From: Cohnella algarum
GTDB taxonomy: Bacteria > Bacillota > Bacilli > Paenibacillales > Paenibacillaceae
NCBI RefSeq assembly: GCF_016937515.1
Contig: NZ_JAFHKM010000002.1
Span: 4,273,001-4,337,000, forward strand
Direction: 5' to 3'
Length of the DNA stretch: 64,000 nucleotides
A model generated the notes under the pieces. That model did not search any database and was not told the origin of the DNA. It saw only the letters and a list, made by a program, of their open reading frames with translations. The translations under genes were made by a program, and so were the position numbers. Of the stretch, positions 9,800 to 18,558 are shown one piece after another (within the stretch, counting starts at the first letter, position 1; each line of letters opens with the position of its first letter).

Positions 9800-10159
9800 A
9801 TGGATTGCCTTTTTTGTAAAATCGTCGAAGGCACGATTCCTTCCGCCAAAGTGTACGAGGACGAGCACGTGCTCGCCTTTCGGGACATTCAGCCTCAAGC
9901 GCCCGTTCATACGCTGATCATTCCCAAAAAGCACATCCCGACGATGAACGACGCTGCGCCGGAAGACATGGAGCTGCTCGGCCGGATCTTGCTCGCCGCC
10001 CAGAAAGTCGCTCGCGACGCCGGGCTGGCGGACGACGGGTATCGCTTGATCAACAATTGCGGCCGCGACGCCGGACAAGTCGTCTATCATCTTCATTTTC
10101 ATGTGCTGGGCGGGGAGAAACTCGGTCCGCTTAACGTGAAGGAGCAGCCGGACCGCTGA
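9800..10159 (+). CDS. hit: HIT family nucleotide hydrolase
   Basis: Histidine-triad protein of the HinT type, which hydrolyses purine nucleoside phosphoramidates or related adenylated compounds. The start ATG 9800 gives MDCLFCKIVEGTIPSAKVYE, the normal N-terminus of the family; the longer frame from 9752 overlaps the promoter region. The catalytic triad motif HLHFHVLGG is near residues 99-107, and CLFC at the N-terminus matches the zinc-binding positions of many bacterial members. Length is 119 residues, normal for the family. It is followed by the strong rpsU promoter, so it is probably monocistronic. Confidence 0.95.
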   Translation: MDCLFCKIVEGTIPSAKVYEDEHVLAFRDIQPQAPVHTLIIPKKHIPTMNDAAPEDMELLGRILLAAQKVARDAGLADDGYRLINNCGRDAGQVVYHLHFHVLGGEKLGPLNVKEQPDR

Positions 10160-10183
10160 CCCGACGGGACTTGCGGGCGGAAG

Positions 10184-10213
10184 TTGACACCCCCTTTCTT
10201 CATCACCTATAAT
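10184..10213 (+). promoter_or_regulatory. Strong sigma-A promoter for rpsU-yqeY
   Basis: A perfect TTGACA at 10184-10189 and a perfect TATAAT at 10208-10213, spaced by 18 bp. It lies about 50 bp upstream of the rpsU start. Confidence 0.8.
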
Positions 10214-10263
10214 GAAGTTTGATAACCGTGTGTTGGGGTCTGTTCCGGAGGGAGGGAAAACTG

Positions 10264-10437
10264 GTGTCCGAAACTAAAGTACGTAAAAATGAAACACTCG
10301 ACGCTGCACTCCGCCGTTTCAAGCGTTCCATCGCAAAAGACGGCGTTCTCGCGGAACTGAAAAAACGCAAGCACTACGAGAAACCGAGCGTCAAGCGGAA
10401 GAAGAAATCCGAAGCCGCCCGTAAACGCAAGTTCTAG
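10264..10437 (+). CDS. rpsU: 30S ribosomal protein S21
   Basis: Small-subunit ribosomal protein S21. I chose GTG 10264 because it follows GGAGGGAGGG and gives 57 residues beginning with the family sequence [18 protein letters not shown]; the longer frame from 10219 begins inside the leader. The C-terminus is extremely basic ([14 protein letters not shown]), as expected. The yqeY start lies 14 bp downstream with its RBS (AGGAGG) overlapping the end of rpsU, matching the rpsU-yqeY operon of Bacillus. Confidence 0.97.
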   Translation: MSETKVRKNETLDAALRRFKRSIAKDGVLAELKKRKHYEKPSVKRKKKSEAARKRKF

Positions 10438-10451
10438 GAGGAATCCGCACC

Positions 10452-10895
10452 ATGAGTCTCGCGGAACGTTTGAACGAAGACATGAAGCAGGCGATGAAGA
10501 GCCAGGACAAGTTCCGGCTTTCTACAATTCGAATGGTTCGTGCGTCGATCAAGAATCAGGAGATCGAATTGGGTCGCCCGCTTGAAGATAACGAAGTGCT
10601 CGAAATTTTGGGCCGCGAAGTCAAGCAGCGCAAAGATTCCCTCCAGGAATTTCTCAAAGCGGGCCGGGACGATTTGTCCACGAACTTGACTGCAGAAATT
10701 GATATTATTTCCCAATACCTTCCCGAGCAACTAAACGAAGAAGAAATTAAGGCTATCGTTACGCAGACCATACAAGAGACCGGTGCTTCTTCCAAGGCGG
10801 ACTTAGGGAAACTGATGGGCGCTTTGATGCCCAAGGTAAAGGGACGTGCGGACGGCAAACAGGTCAACCAAATCGTTCAGCAGTTTCTGCAATGA
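10452..10895 (+). CDS. yqeY: GatB/YqeY domain protein
   Basis: 147-residue YqeY protein, related to the C-terminal tRNA-binding domain of GatB; its exact role is not settled. The whole protein matches the family: the N-terminal helical half (LNEDMKQAMKSQDKFRLSTI) and the C-terminal half (SKADLGKLMGALMPKVKGRA, DGKQVNQIVQQFL). It starts directly after rpsU and ends at a clear terminator, so rpsU-yqeY forms a two-gene operon here. Confidence 0.95.
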   Translation: MSLAERLNEDMKQAMKSQDKFRLSTIRMVRASIKNQEIELGRPLEDNEVLEILGREVKQRKDSLQEFLKAGRDDLSTNLTAEIDIISQYLPEQLNEEEIKAIVTQTIQETGASSKADLGKLMGALMPKVKGRADGKQVNQIVQQFLQ

Positions 10896-10910
10896 TTTCT
10901 CGCAAACAAC

Positions 10911-10938
10911 AGGCACTCCCGAGCAGGGGGTGCTTTTT
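10911..10938 (+). terminator. Rho-independent terminator after yqeY
   Basis: GGCACTCCC pairs with GGGGGTGC around a GAGCA loop, followed by TTTTTGCGTTTTTT. It closes the rpsU-yqeY operon. Confidence 0.75.
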
Positions 10939-11139
10939 GCGTTTTTTAGCCTGTTCCCGTGCATCTCGGGAATTTCCGCGTTTTCGGAGCGTTTTTTTGC
11001 CGGATGGCCGAAATTGACCGAAATTTGTCGAAAATGAAACGTTTTCGGGCTTTTTGCGTAAACGACTAGTGTGAAGCAGAAGCTATAGAGGGTGTTTTGC
11101 GAGAGCGTCTGCGACAATCGGCGAAAGGGAGGAATGCGA

Positions 11140-12537
11140 TTGGCTCGCTCGAAAACGATGAACGATTTACAGGGTGCGCGAAGCGGCGGGAAGAGGTGGG
11201 CTTTGTCGCTGCTGATGGCGGTCGTTGCCGTCCTGGGATTCGCTTTGCCGTTCGCCGCGGCGAACGGCGCGGACAGCGGAGAGTCTTCCGGCCCGGGCTC
11301 CGGGAGCGTTTATGTCATTCCGGTCAAAAACACGGTGGAAAGCGGCCTGGCTTCGTTTCTCGATCGGGCTTTGACCGAAGCGGAGGAAGCGGAAGCGTCG
11401 CTCGTCGTGTTGAAAATCGATACGCCCGGAGGCGAATTGCTCAGCGCCGAGGAAATCGGCATCCGGATACGCGATGCGAAAATCCCGACGCTGGCTTACG
11501 TCGAAGGGAATGCGGCGTCGGCCGGGGCGTACATCGCTTTGTCCGCGGACCGGATCGTAATGGCCCCCGGATCGGCGATCGGCGCGGCCATGCTGGTAAA
11601 CGCGAGCGGGCAAGCGGTGGAAAGCCCGAAAGAAGTTTCGTTTTGGAGCAGCAAGATGCGATCGGCCGCCGAAACGAACGGACGGAACGGGGAAATCGCC
11701 ATCGGGATGGTCAACCCGGATCTGACCGTCGAAATGGAAGAAATCGGCCGCACGAAGGAGAAAGGAGAAATCATCTCCTTGTCGGCGGAGGAAGCCCTTA
11801 AAGTCGGTTTCGCGGACGCGGTAGCCGGATCCGTGGACGAAGCCATATCGTGGTCCGGGTTGAACAATTGGTCGACGGTCGAGATCAATCCGACCGCCGC
11901 CGAGCGTCTGGCCAGCTGGCTGACCGGCATTTCGACGCTGCTTCTCATCATCGGCATCGCGGGAATCGTCATCGAAATGATCGTGCCCGGCTTCGGAGTG
12001 CCGGGAATCGCCGGCATCGTGGCGTTCGGCCTTTATTTCTTCGGCCAATATATCGCGGGCTTCGCGGGAATGGAATCGATCGTGTTCTTTATTCTCGGCA
12101 TCGTGCTGCTCGTTCTGGAGATGTTCGTGCCGAGCTTCGGTTTGCTGGGGCTGCTCGGCGCGGCCGGCGTCATCGCCGGCATCGTCATCGGCGCCTACGA
12201 CACCGGCGACGCGTTGACTTCGCTGGGCATCGCGGCGGGGGTGGCGCTGGTCGTCATCGCGATTTTCGTTTACATTTTCCGCAAGCGCGGGATATGGAAC
12301 CGGTTCATTTTGAAAGAGAGCCTGACGACGGAACAAGGATTCGTGCCGAACGGAAACCGGACGGCGTGGATCGGAAAAGAAGGCGTTACGCTATCGCCGC
12401 TCCGGCCGGCGGGAGCCGCCGAGGTGGACGGACAGCGAATCGATGTGGTAAGCTTGGGCCAATTCATCGAGGCCGGACGCCGCATTCGGGTGACGGCGGC
12501 GGACGGAACGCGAATCGTCGTAACCGAAATCGAATAA
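11140..12537 (+). CDS. yqeZ: NfeD family membrane protein with ClpP-class protease domain (YqeZ)
   Basis: Membrane protein of the NfeD/SppA-like group that works with the flotillin FloA encoded next to it. After a cytoplasmic N-terminus there is a signal or anchor segment (ALSLLMAVVAVLGFALPFAA). The periplasmic-side ClpP-like serine protease domain has the Ser-containing GNAASAGAYIALSADRIVM and DTPGGELLSAEEIG. Several membrane segments follow (from LLLIIGIAGIVIEMIVPG), then a soluble C-terminal NfeD OB-fold domain. The start is uncertain: TTG 11140 sits 7 bases after GGGAGG; ATG 11134 is too close to the RBS, and ATG 11158 is also possible. Confidence 0.92.
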   Translation: MARSKTMNDLQGARSGGKRWALSLLMAVVAVLGFALPFAAANGADSGESSGPGSGSVYVIPVKNTVESGLASFLDRALTEAEEAEASLVVLKIDTPGGELLSAEEIGIRIRDAKIPTLAYVEGNAASAGAYIALSADRIVMAPGSAIGAAMLVNASGQAVESPKEVSFWSSKMRSAAETNGRNGEIAIGMVNPDLTVEMEEIGRTKEKGEIISLSAEEALKVGFADAVAGSVDEAISWSGLNNWSTVEINPTAAERLASWLTGISTLLLIIGIAGIVIEMIVPGFGVPGIAGIVAFGLYFFGQYIAGFAGMESIVFFILGIVLLVLEMFVPSFGLLGLLGAAGVIAGIVIGAYDTGDALTSLGIAAGVALVVIAIFVYIFRKRGIWNRFILKESLTTEQGFVPNGNRTAWIGKEGVTLSPLRPAGAAEVDGQRIDVVSLGQFIEAGRRIRVTAADGTRIVVTEIE

Positions 12538-12596
12538 GCTCGTTAACAGGCTCGTGGCATCGCCGGTTTTGAACTCACTTTTTTTGGAGGGATTGT

Positions 12597-13589
12597 ATGG
12601 AACTCGATATTCAACTGTTGGTGATCATCGCGGTCGTCGTTATCGCCCTGGTCGTGTTTTTCAGCTTTTTCCCGTTCATGCTCTGGATTTCGGCGCTCGC
12701 GTCCGGCGTTCGGATCAGCATCATTACGCTTGTCGCGATGCGCCTGCGCCGGGTCGTTCCGAGCCGGATCGTCAATCCGCTCATCAAGGCGACGAAGGCC
12801 GGCCTCGGCTTGTCGATCAACCAGCTCGAAAGCCACTTTCTGGCCGGCGGCAACGTCGACCGGGTCGTCAACGCGCTGATCGCGGCGCAGCGGGCGAACA
12901 TCCCGCTCGAATTCGAGCGCGCCGCCGCGATCGATTTGGCCGGACGCGACGTGCTGCAAGCCGTGCAAATGAGCGTCAACCCGCGGGTGATCGAAACGCC
13001 GTTCGTTTCGGCGGTTGCCAAGGACGGCATCGAAGTCAGGGTTAAAGCCCGCGTGACGGTTCGCGCCAACATCGATCGGCTCGTCGGGGGCGCCGGCGAG
13101 GAAACGATCATCGCGCGCGTCGGGGAAGGCATCGTCAGCACGAACGGTTCTTCCGCTTCCCACAAAGAAGTGCTCGAAAATCCGGACCTGATTTCCAAAA
13201 CCGTGCTCAGCAAAGGGCTTGATGCCGGCACCGCATTCGAGATCCTGTCGATCGACATCGCGGACGTCGATATCGGGAAAAACATCGGCGCCCATCTGCA
13301 AACCGAACAAGCGGAAGCCGACAAGCGCATCGCGCAGGCGAAGGCCGAGGAACGCCGCGCGATGGCCGTCGCCCAGGAGCAGGAGATGACTGCGCGCGTC
13401 GTCGAGATGAAGGCGAAAGTCGTCGAAGCCGAATCCGAGGTGCCGCTCGCCATGGCGGAGGCGCTGCGCAGCGGCAAGCTCGGCGTGATGGATTACATGA
13501 ATTTGAAAAACATCGAAGCCGATACGCACATGCGAGATTCGATCGGCAAATTCGACGACTCCCGAAACGACGGAAATGAAGGGCGCTGA
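12597..13589 (+). CDS. floA: Flotillin-like protein FloA
   Basis: 330-residue flotillin-like scaffold of membrane microdomains. The N-terminus is a hairpin membrane segment ([20 protein letters not shown]), followed by the SPFH/PHB-like domain ([20 protein letters not shown]) and a C-terminal coiled part ([20 protein letters not shown]) ending in a short tail. Length matches B. subtilis FloA (about 331). It lies 59 bp downstream of yqeZ with a strong RBS (GGAGGG), and the pair is almost certainly one operon. Confidence 0.97.
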   Translation: MELDIQLLVIIAVVVIALVVFFSFFPFMLWISALASGVRISIITLVAMRLRRVVPSRIVNPLIKATKAGLGLSINQLESHFLAGGNVDRVVNALIAAQRANIPLEFERAAAIDLAGRDVLQAVQMSVNPRVIETPFVSAVAKDGIEVRVKARVTVRANIDRLVGGAGEETIIARVGEGIVSTNGSSASHKEVLENPDLISKTVLSKGLDAGTAFEILSIDIADVDIGKNIGAHLQTEQAEADKRIAQAKAEERRAMAVAQEQEMTARVVEMKAKVVEAESEVPLAMAEALRSGKLGVMDYMNLKNIEADTHMRDSIGKFDDSRNDGNEGR

Positions 13590-13594
13590 TCGCC

Positions 13595-14161
13595 ATGGAT
13601 CGGCTGATCGACTTCGTTTTCAACAATATTCATTTCATCGTGATCGTCGTCGGGATCATTTACGCGATGTTTTTCCGGAAATCGCCGCTCGAGAAAAATC
13701 CGCCGGGCCGGATGCCCGATTTCGGCGGCGGGAGCGGGCGTCCGCGGCAGATGCAGCCGCCCCGGCCGCGTCCTCAGCCGCAGCAGCCGCCTAGGCAAGC
13801 GCGCGAGGAGACGGCCGGGCACCGGCCGCCGCCTGCGCCGCCGCTCGAGCGGGCGCCTGCGGCTGTCCCGGCCGAGCCGCCGCGGCAGCCGGCGGCGTTT
13901 CCGGCGGCTTCCGAGGCGCCTCGCGCGCCGGAGCGGCAAGCCGAGCCCGCCGCGATAAGCGACGCGCTGCCCGCGAAGGAAGTCCTTCGCGACCGGCCGG
14001 CCGCCGCCGCGCTAAAAGCCGCCGCGAGCGCTTCCATGGCACAGCGGCAAGAGGGCGTCCCGGGAAACAGGCCGGAGCTGTCGCGCGAAGAGCTCAAACG
14101 CGCGATCGTCTGGTCGGAAATACTCGGCCAGCCCCGATCGCGAAAAGCTTATCGCCGCTGA
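13595..14161 (+). CDS. Proline/alanine-rich membrane-anchored protein, function unknown
   Basis: 188 residues. An N-terminal membrane segment (FNNIHFIVIVVGIIYAMFF) is followed by a long low-complexity Pro/Ala/Arg/Gln region (residues about 35-150), with runs such as PRPRPQPQQPPRQA. The C-terminal 25 residues are charged and look conserved (LSREELKRAIVWSEILGQPR). It begins 5 bp after floA, so it is translated from the same message and may belong to the microdomain system. B. subtilis has the small gene yqfB at this position, but I see no clear similarity to it. The disordered middle is typical of GC-rich genomes. Confidence 0.75.
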   Translation: MDRLIDFVFNNIHFIVIVVGIIYAMFFRKSPLEKNPPGRMPDFGGGSGRPRQMQPPRPRPQPQQPPRQAREETAGHRPPPAPPLERAPAAVPAEPPRQPAAFPAASEAPRAPERQAEPAAISDALPAKEVLRDRPAAAALKAAASASMAQRQEGVPGNRPELSREELKRAIVWSEILGQPRSRKAYRR

Positions 14162-14186
14162 TCCCGATGGAGGCACTCACGCGAAA

Positions 14187-14224
14187 AAGGCGGCGCAGAG
14201 GAGAAGATCCCCTGCGCCGCCTTT
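14187..14224 (+). terminator. Terminator hairpin after the floA operon
   Basis: AAAGGCGGCGCAG and CTGCGCCGCCTTT form a long perfect stem with a loop of about 12 bases. The following T-tract is weak on the plus strand, but position and stem strength support a terminator. From here to 14451 I see no further feature except the RBS of the next gene. Confidence 0.65.
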
Positions 14225-14451
14225 ATTCGCGTCTAGGGATAGTGCCAGGGGCGATGCGATTGCGGGATACAGGAATCCTGCATTTTTACAGTACCGCACC
14301 CGGCTGCCTTTGCGCTATCGTTAGGATGCGAGCGTCCGCCGAAATTCGATTGAATCGAATTCAGGCAGGTCATTTTGCCCGAAAGGTTCGGGTCTAAGAA
14401 GGAAGCTTTCATCATTTTCATTGGCGGGCGCAGGCCCGGATAGGAGAGGGT

Positions 14452-16329
14452 ATGGATATGATTCCGGCTTTTCATCGGATGCGCGCCGCGATTCTGGCGG
14501 TAAAGGAGCGGCCGGGGGATCTGGCCGGCGGTCCGCTTTCGCAGGCCGATCGCCAGGCGCTGCGGCAAGCGCCTCATCTGGCCGGTTTGTTGGCCGAAAT
14601 TCGCGAGGAAGCGGGGCGGGCGAAAACGGAGCCCATTCCGGCATTGCCGTTTGCCCGATTCGGCAAGTTCCACGCGGAGGGTACGCGCAAGGAGTTCGAA
14701 ACGCCCTATTTCGAGCGGAGGGGGCGGCTGCTGGCGCTGACGCTTAAGCTGCTGCTTGACGAGGACTCCGCCTGCGTCGAGCCGCTTGAAGAGCTGATCT
14801 GGGAAATTTGCGGCGAGTACAGCTGGGCGGTGCCGGCGCATTTGGCCTACGAACGGGACGAGACGGGCGGTTGTCCGCTGCCGTCGCCGTTCATGGTCGA
14901 TCTGTTCGCCGCCGAGACGGCGCACGCGCTGGCCGAGACGCTGTATCTGATCGGTGACCGGCTCCATCCCTGGATTCGCGAACGGATCCGGCAGGAAACG
15001 GAAAAGCGGATTTTTCGTCCGGTATTCGAAAGCGAAAGCTACTTTTTCTGGTTTTCCATGACCAACAACTGGTCGGCCGTCTGCGGCGGGGCGGTCGGCA
15101 TGGCGGCGCTGCTGCTGATCGACGACAAGGAACGGCTGGCCGCGATGCAGGATCGGGTCGCGACCGCGATGGAAAGCTTTCTCACCGGCTACGGGGAGGA
15201 CGGCTGCTGTCCGGAGGGGCTCGGCTATTGGAATTACGGCTTCGGCTATTTCGTCTATTGGGCGGAAATGCTGTACGCCTACACCGGCGGTGCCGTCGAT
15301 GTCCTGAACGGCGAAAAAATCCGGCGAATCGCCGAATTTCCCGGCGCTGTCGTTCTAACGGCCCCGACCTGCGTCAACTATTCGGATTGCAGTCCGGTTT
15401 ACGTCTCCCACACGGGATTGGCCAGCAGGCTCAGCGCCCGTCTCGGCATCGCCGCCCCGGAAATGAAGGACGTGCCGTCCTTTCATTCGGATCATTGTTA
15501 CCGTTGGCCGCACCAGGTCCGCAACCTGCTGTGGACGCGTCCCGGCTGCATGGGCCGGGAGGGCGGCGTCGGAACCTTTTATTTTCCCAGCACGGAATGG
15601 CTGGTCGACAAACGGCGGACCTCGCGCGGACTTTTCGCTTTTTCCGCCAAGGGCGGGCATAACGGAGAACCCCACAATCATAACGACCTTGGGCATTTTC
15701 TGGTCCATGCGGCGGGAGAAACGCTGCTGGTCGATCTCGGCCCCGGCGTCTATACGCGGGATTATTTCGGCCCCGGCCGGTATCGTTATTTGCACAACGC
15801 TTCGTCCGGACACTCCGTGCCGGTCATAGGCGGCTGCGAGCAGGAGGCGGGGGAAGCGTTTCGCGCCGTTGTCGTCCGCAGGGAAACGGAAGGAGAGCCC
15901 GGAGAAGAGGAGGAAAAGACGATATTCGAGCTGGATTTGACCCAAGCTTACGGCGCGGAAGCAAAGCTCGAAGCGTTTCGCCGAACGTTCGTCTGGGAAT
16001 GCCGGGAAGCGGAGCGTACGGCCAGCCTGACGCTGACGGATTCGTTTTTGTTTGCGAACGGGGCGGAGGAAACGGATCGCCGCGTGACGGAACATTTCAT
16101 CAGTTACGCGGAACCCGCCGTTTCCGACGGAACGATCGTCTGGAAGGGCGAACGGGGAATCGTCGCCATGCAGTTCGAGCCGGCCTTGCTGCGGCCCGAG
16201 ATCGAAGTTCTGGAGACGCGCCGGCATGATGCGAGCCCGGTCCGCGTGTACCGGACGGCGTTGCGCGGAGAAAGGCTGCCGCTATCGTTCGCATGCCGAT
16301 TTACGATGGTTTGCTGCGCGCTGACGTAA
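14452..16329 (+). CDS. Heparinase II/III-like polysaccharide lyase family protein
   Basis: 625-residue protein resembling the heparinase II/III superfamily, whose members cleave uronic-acid polysaccharides by beta-elimination. The N-terminal half is an alpha-helical toroid-like region (LIWEICGEYSWAVPAHLAYE, FFWFSMTNNWSAVCGGAVG). The C-terminal half begins with the conserved core motif GGHNGEPHNHNDLGHFLVHA, followed by LLVDLGPGVYTRDYF, and then a beta-rich domain. There is no signal peptide, so it probably acts inside the cell on imported oligosaccharides. ATG 14452 follows AGGAGAGGG. It has its own terminator and interrupts the usual floA-yqfC order, which suggests insertion into this locus. 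The substrate cannot be read from the sequence. Confidence 0.88.
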   Translation: MDMIPAFHRMRAAILAVKERPGDLAGGPLSQADRQALRQAPHLAGLLAEIREEAGRAKTEPIPALPFARFGKFHAEGTRKEFETPYFERRGRLLALTLKLLLDEDSACVEPLEELIWEICGEYSWAVPAHLAYERDETGGCPLPSPFMVDLFAAETAHALAETLYLIGDRLHPWIRERIRQETEKRIFRPVFESESYFFWFSMTNNWSAVCGGAVGMAALLLIDDKERLAAMQDRVATAMESFLTGYGEDGCCPEGLGYWNYGFGYFVYWAEMLYAYTGGAVDVLNGEKIRRIAEFPGAVVLTAPTCVNYSDCSPVYVSHTGLASRLSARLGIAAPEMKDVPSFHSDHCYRWPHQVRNLLWTRPGCMGREGGVGTFYFPSTEWLVDKRRTSRGLFAFSAKGGHNGEPHNHNDLGHFLVHAAGETLLVDLGPGVYTRDYFGPGRYRYLHNASSGHSVPVIGGCEQEAGEAFRAVVVRRETEGEPGEEEEKTIFELDLTQAYGAEAKLEAFRRTFVWECREAERTASLTLTDSFLFANGAEETDRRVTEHFISYAEPAVSDGTIVWKGERGIVAMQFEPALLRPEIEVLETRRHDASPVRVYRTALRGERLPLSFACRFTMVCCALT

Positions 16330-16362
16330 CGGAAGGCCGGCGCTCCCCGCGTGATTGCAGGA

Positions 16363-16391
16363 AAGTCCGCGAATGCCGCGGACTTTTTTTT
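16363..16391 (+). terminator. Rho-independent terminator after the heparinase-like gene
   Basis: AAGTCCGCG and CGCGGACTT form a strong stem around a short AATGC loop, followed by TTTTTTT. Confidence 0.85.
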
Positions 16392-16495
16392 GCATATAGA
16401 AAGTTTAAGTTCTTCACCGTACGAAATCGTTTTGTTGAGAATGAGGGGACAAGGAGGGGGCCGCCCAAGCGGTATGAAGGCGGAGGGAGCCTATG

Positions 16496-16677
16496 TTGGA
16501 TTTTGTCCAATCAAGAGAGCGGATAACGGGGAAGCCGGGGTCTAGAGTGGATTTTATCCAACGAAGAACATGGAATTCGGGTGAAAACACAAAAAAAGCC
16601 GTGCCCGATTGGACAAAATCCAACGAAGCCGAAATGTTTCGCGAAAAAGCCGATTTTGGTTGGATAAAATCCATCCA
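16496..16677. repeat. Cluster of four short palindromic repeats (GGATTTTRTCCAA type)
   Basis: Four copies of a short palindrome lie at 16496-16510 (TTGGATTTTGTCCAA), 16547-16562 (GTGGATTTTATCCAAC), 16608-16623 (ATTGGACAAAATCCAA) and 16659-16677 (GTTGGATAAAATCCATCC). They are spaced about 50-60 bp apart. Copies 1 and 2 are in one orientation, copies 3 and 4 in the opposite one. Each can form a small hairpin, and two copies continue with CGAAG. The gap 16392-16938 otherwise contains no supported gene; open frames across it are made of the repeats. It could be a REP-like or MITE-derived element. Confidence 0.75.
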
Positions 16678-16938
16678 AGATTCGCCGAGTCCTTCGTCAT
16701 CCCTTCTTCATGTTTGGCGCAATGATGGTTTTCCTATCGACCGTGGAGTTTGGAGAAAGCTTCGGAACGCGGCACAAGCTTTTTTGGAACATCAGGAATC
16801 GCCCTCCGATGGCTAACGGAGCAAGAGTTCGTGATTTTGCCGGATCGCCCGTTTTCGAATGGCAACGTCCTTTATCGTCCGCTTCATAAAAGGCGGCTCC
16901 CTCGCATATGTTGTACCGAACGGGAGGGGGGGCGCTCC

Positions 16939-17247
16939 ATGCCACGAGTCGGGCGCAAGCTGCGCAGATGGACCGCTCGCATCCTGGACCTGCCTCAGGA
17001 TGTCGTTCTCGACTTGCCGAGAGTGACGATGATCGGCGGGCTGCAGCTTACGGTGGAAAATCATCGCGGCGTCCTCCATTTCTCACCTGGTTCGCTTCGT
17101 TTGGCCATGGAGCGGGGGGAGCTGGAGATCACCGGAAACGACCTGGTCATTCGGGCCATCGGGACCGAGGAAGTATTCGTGGAAGGGACGATTACCGGCA
17201 TTCTGCTGCGGTCCGGGACGGGCTCCGGTTCGAATCCTTCGGGTTAA
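16939..17247 (+). CDS. yqfC: Sporulation protein YqfC
   Basis: 102-residue YqfC family protein, a conserved sporulation-associated protein whose mechanism is not known. Core matches are LDLPQDVVLDLPRVTMIGG and LTVENHRGVLHFSPGSLRLA. It ends in a Gly/Ser-rich tail. The start at ATG 16939 follows GGGAGGGGG. The frame is open further upstream but without an RBS. It is 104 bp upstream of yqfD, its usual partner. Confidence 0.93.
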   Translation: MPRVGRKLRRWTARILDLPQDVVLDLPRVTMIGGLQLTVENHRGVLHFSPGSLRLAMERGELEITGNDLVIRAIGTEEVFVEGTITGILLRSGTGSGSNPSG

Positions 17248-17351
17248 TCGACAAACGCAAACGCCCGGGAACGGCCGCGAACGGCTTTTTCCGGGCGGCA
17301 GCTTGCTCCCGTTTGCCTAGATGGGACAAGCATAGAGGGGGATGATCGGCG

Positions 17352-18542
17352 ATGAAGGGAAGCTGGATCCATAACTTGCGGGGGAACGTCAAAATCGAGC
17401 TGGCCGGCGGCGACGCCGAGCGGTTTCTTAACGAGGCGACGGCATCCGGGCTGCAGCTGTGGGATATCGCGTATACGAAAGACGGGAGGCTGGCTTGTCG
17501 GGTCGCCGTTCCCGATTTTTTTCGCTTGAAGCCGCTTTTGAAAAGCAGCGGATGCCGCACGCGGATCGTTCAGCGGCGCGGCGTGCCGTTTCAAATGGCA
17601 AGGCTGTCGCGGCGCAAAACGTTTGCCGTCGGCATGGCGGGCTTCGTCGCCGCCCTGTTCGTTTTGTCCGCCCTCGTGTGGGACGTGCAGGTGGAAGGAA
17701 ACGGAACGATCGCGGAGGAGACGGTGCTCGAAGCTGCGCGCCAGGAAGGGCTGCATCCTTTACAGTGGTCGTTTCGGCTCAAAGACTCCTCCGAGCTTGC
17801 CAAGCGCCTGGCGAGCCGGCTGCCGGATGCGGCCTGGGTCGGCGTGGACAAGGTCGGGACCAAGGTGTCGATCACGATCGTCGAATCCGCCAAGCCGGAG
17901 AAAAAAGAGCCCGAAAGTCCGCGCGATCTCGTCGCCTCTGCCGATGCGGTCATCACGAAAATCGTCGCCGAAAACGGGCGCCCGAAGGTGAAGGCGAACG
18001 AGCGCGTGCGCAAAGGGGACGTGCTCATTTCCGGCATTCTCGGCGAAGGCGAACGGACGAAGGCGGTCGTGTCGAAAGGCGAAGTACGCGGCCTCGTGTG
18101 GCACGAATATAAAATCGTTTCCCCGCTGGAACGCCAAGCGAAGACGCTGACCGGCGAGTACCGCGACCGCTCGTACATCGTCATCGGCAATCGGGCGCTG
18201 CAAATTTCCGGTTACGGCCTGCCTTCTTTCGACAGTTCCGTGACGGTCGGGGAGCTGAGACGGGTGGAGATCGGAAACTGGGCGCTGCCGTTGGGCAAAC
18301 TGACGGAGAGGGAAAAGGAAACGGGTCTCGTCGCGGAAAAGCTGACGCCGGAACAGGCGAAGGAAGCGGGACTCGCGCAGGCAAGGGAGCAAGCGCTTGC
18401 CGCAGCCGGCCGGGGAGCGGTCATCAAGGCGGAAAAACTTTTGCATGAACATACGGACAATGGTAAAGTGGTGTTGAATGTACTTTTTGAAATCGAACAA
18501 TCGATCGCGCTCGAACGTCCAATCATTCAAACGCCGAACTGA
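17352..18542 (+). CDS. yqfD: Sporulation protein YqfD
   Basis: 396-residue single-pass membrane protein of the YqfD family (B. subtilis about 398 residues), needed for efficient spore formation and usually transcribed with yqfC during sporulation. A cytoplasmic N-terminal domain (GNVKIELAGGDAERFLNEA) is followed by one transmembrane segment near residues 92-112 (VGMAGFVAALFVLSALVWDV). The large outer domain contains KVKANERVRKGDVLISGI. ATG 17352 follows AGAGGGGGATGA. The following phoH gene is 16 bp away. Confidence 0.95.
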   Translation: MKGSWIHNLRGNVKIELAGGDAERFLNEATASGLQLWDIAYTKDGRLACRVAVPDFFRLKPLLKSSGCRTRIVQRRGVPFQMARLSRRKTFAVGMAGFVAALFVLSALVWDVQVEGNGTIAEETVLEAARQEGLHPLQWSFRLKDSSELAKRLASRLPDAAWVGVDKVGTKVSITIVESAKPEKKEPESPRDLVASADAVITKIVAENGRPKVKANERVRKGDVLISGILGEGERTKAVVSKGEVRGLVWHEYKIVSPLERQAKTLTGEYRDRSYIVIGNRALQISGYGLPSFDSSVTVGELRRVEIGNWALPLGKLTEREKETGLVAEKLTPEQAKEAGLAQAREQALAAAGRGAVIKAEKLLHEHTDNGKVVLNVLFEIEQSIALERPIIQTPN

Positions 18543-18558
18543 GAGGGAATGAGGCTTT

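Noticed and set aside
11167..12336. 389-residue minus-strand frame opposite yqeZ
   Set aside because: Mirror frame of a recognised NfeD protein; no motif and no RBS.
16493..16816. 107-residue frame across the palindromic repeats
   Set aside because: Its sequence is largely translated repeat units (DFVQS, DFIQR, DWTKSN, GWIKS) with no RBS.
17258..17300. Terminator between yqfC and yqfD
   Set aside because: CGCCCGG and CCGGGCG can pair, but the loop is about 25 bases and no T-run follows; yqfC and yqfD are usually cotranscribed.
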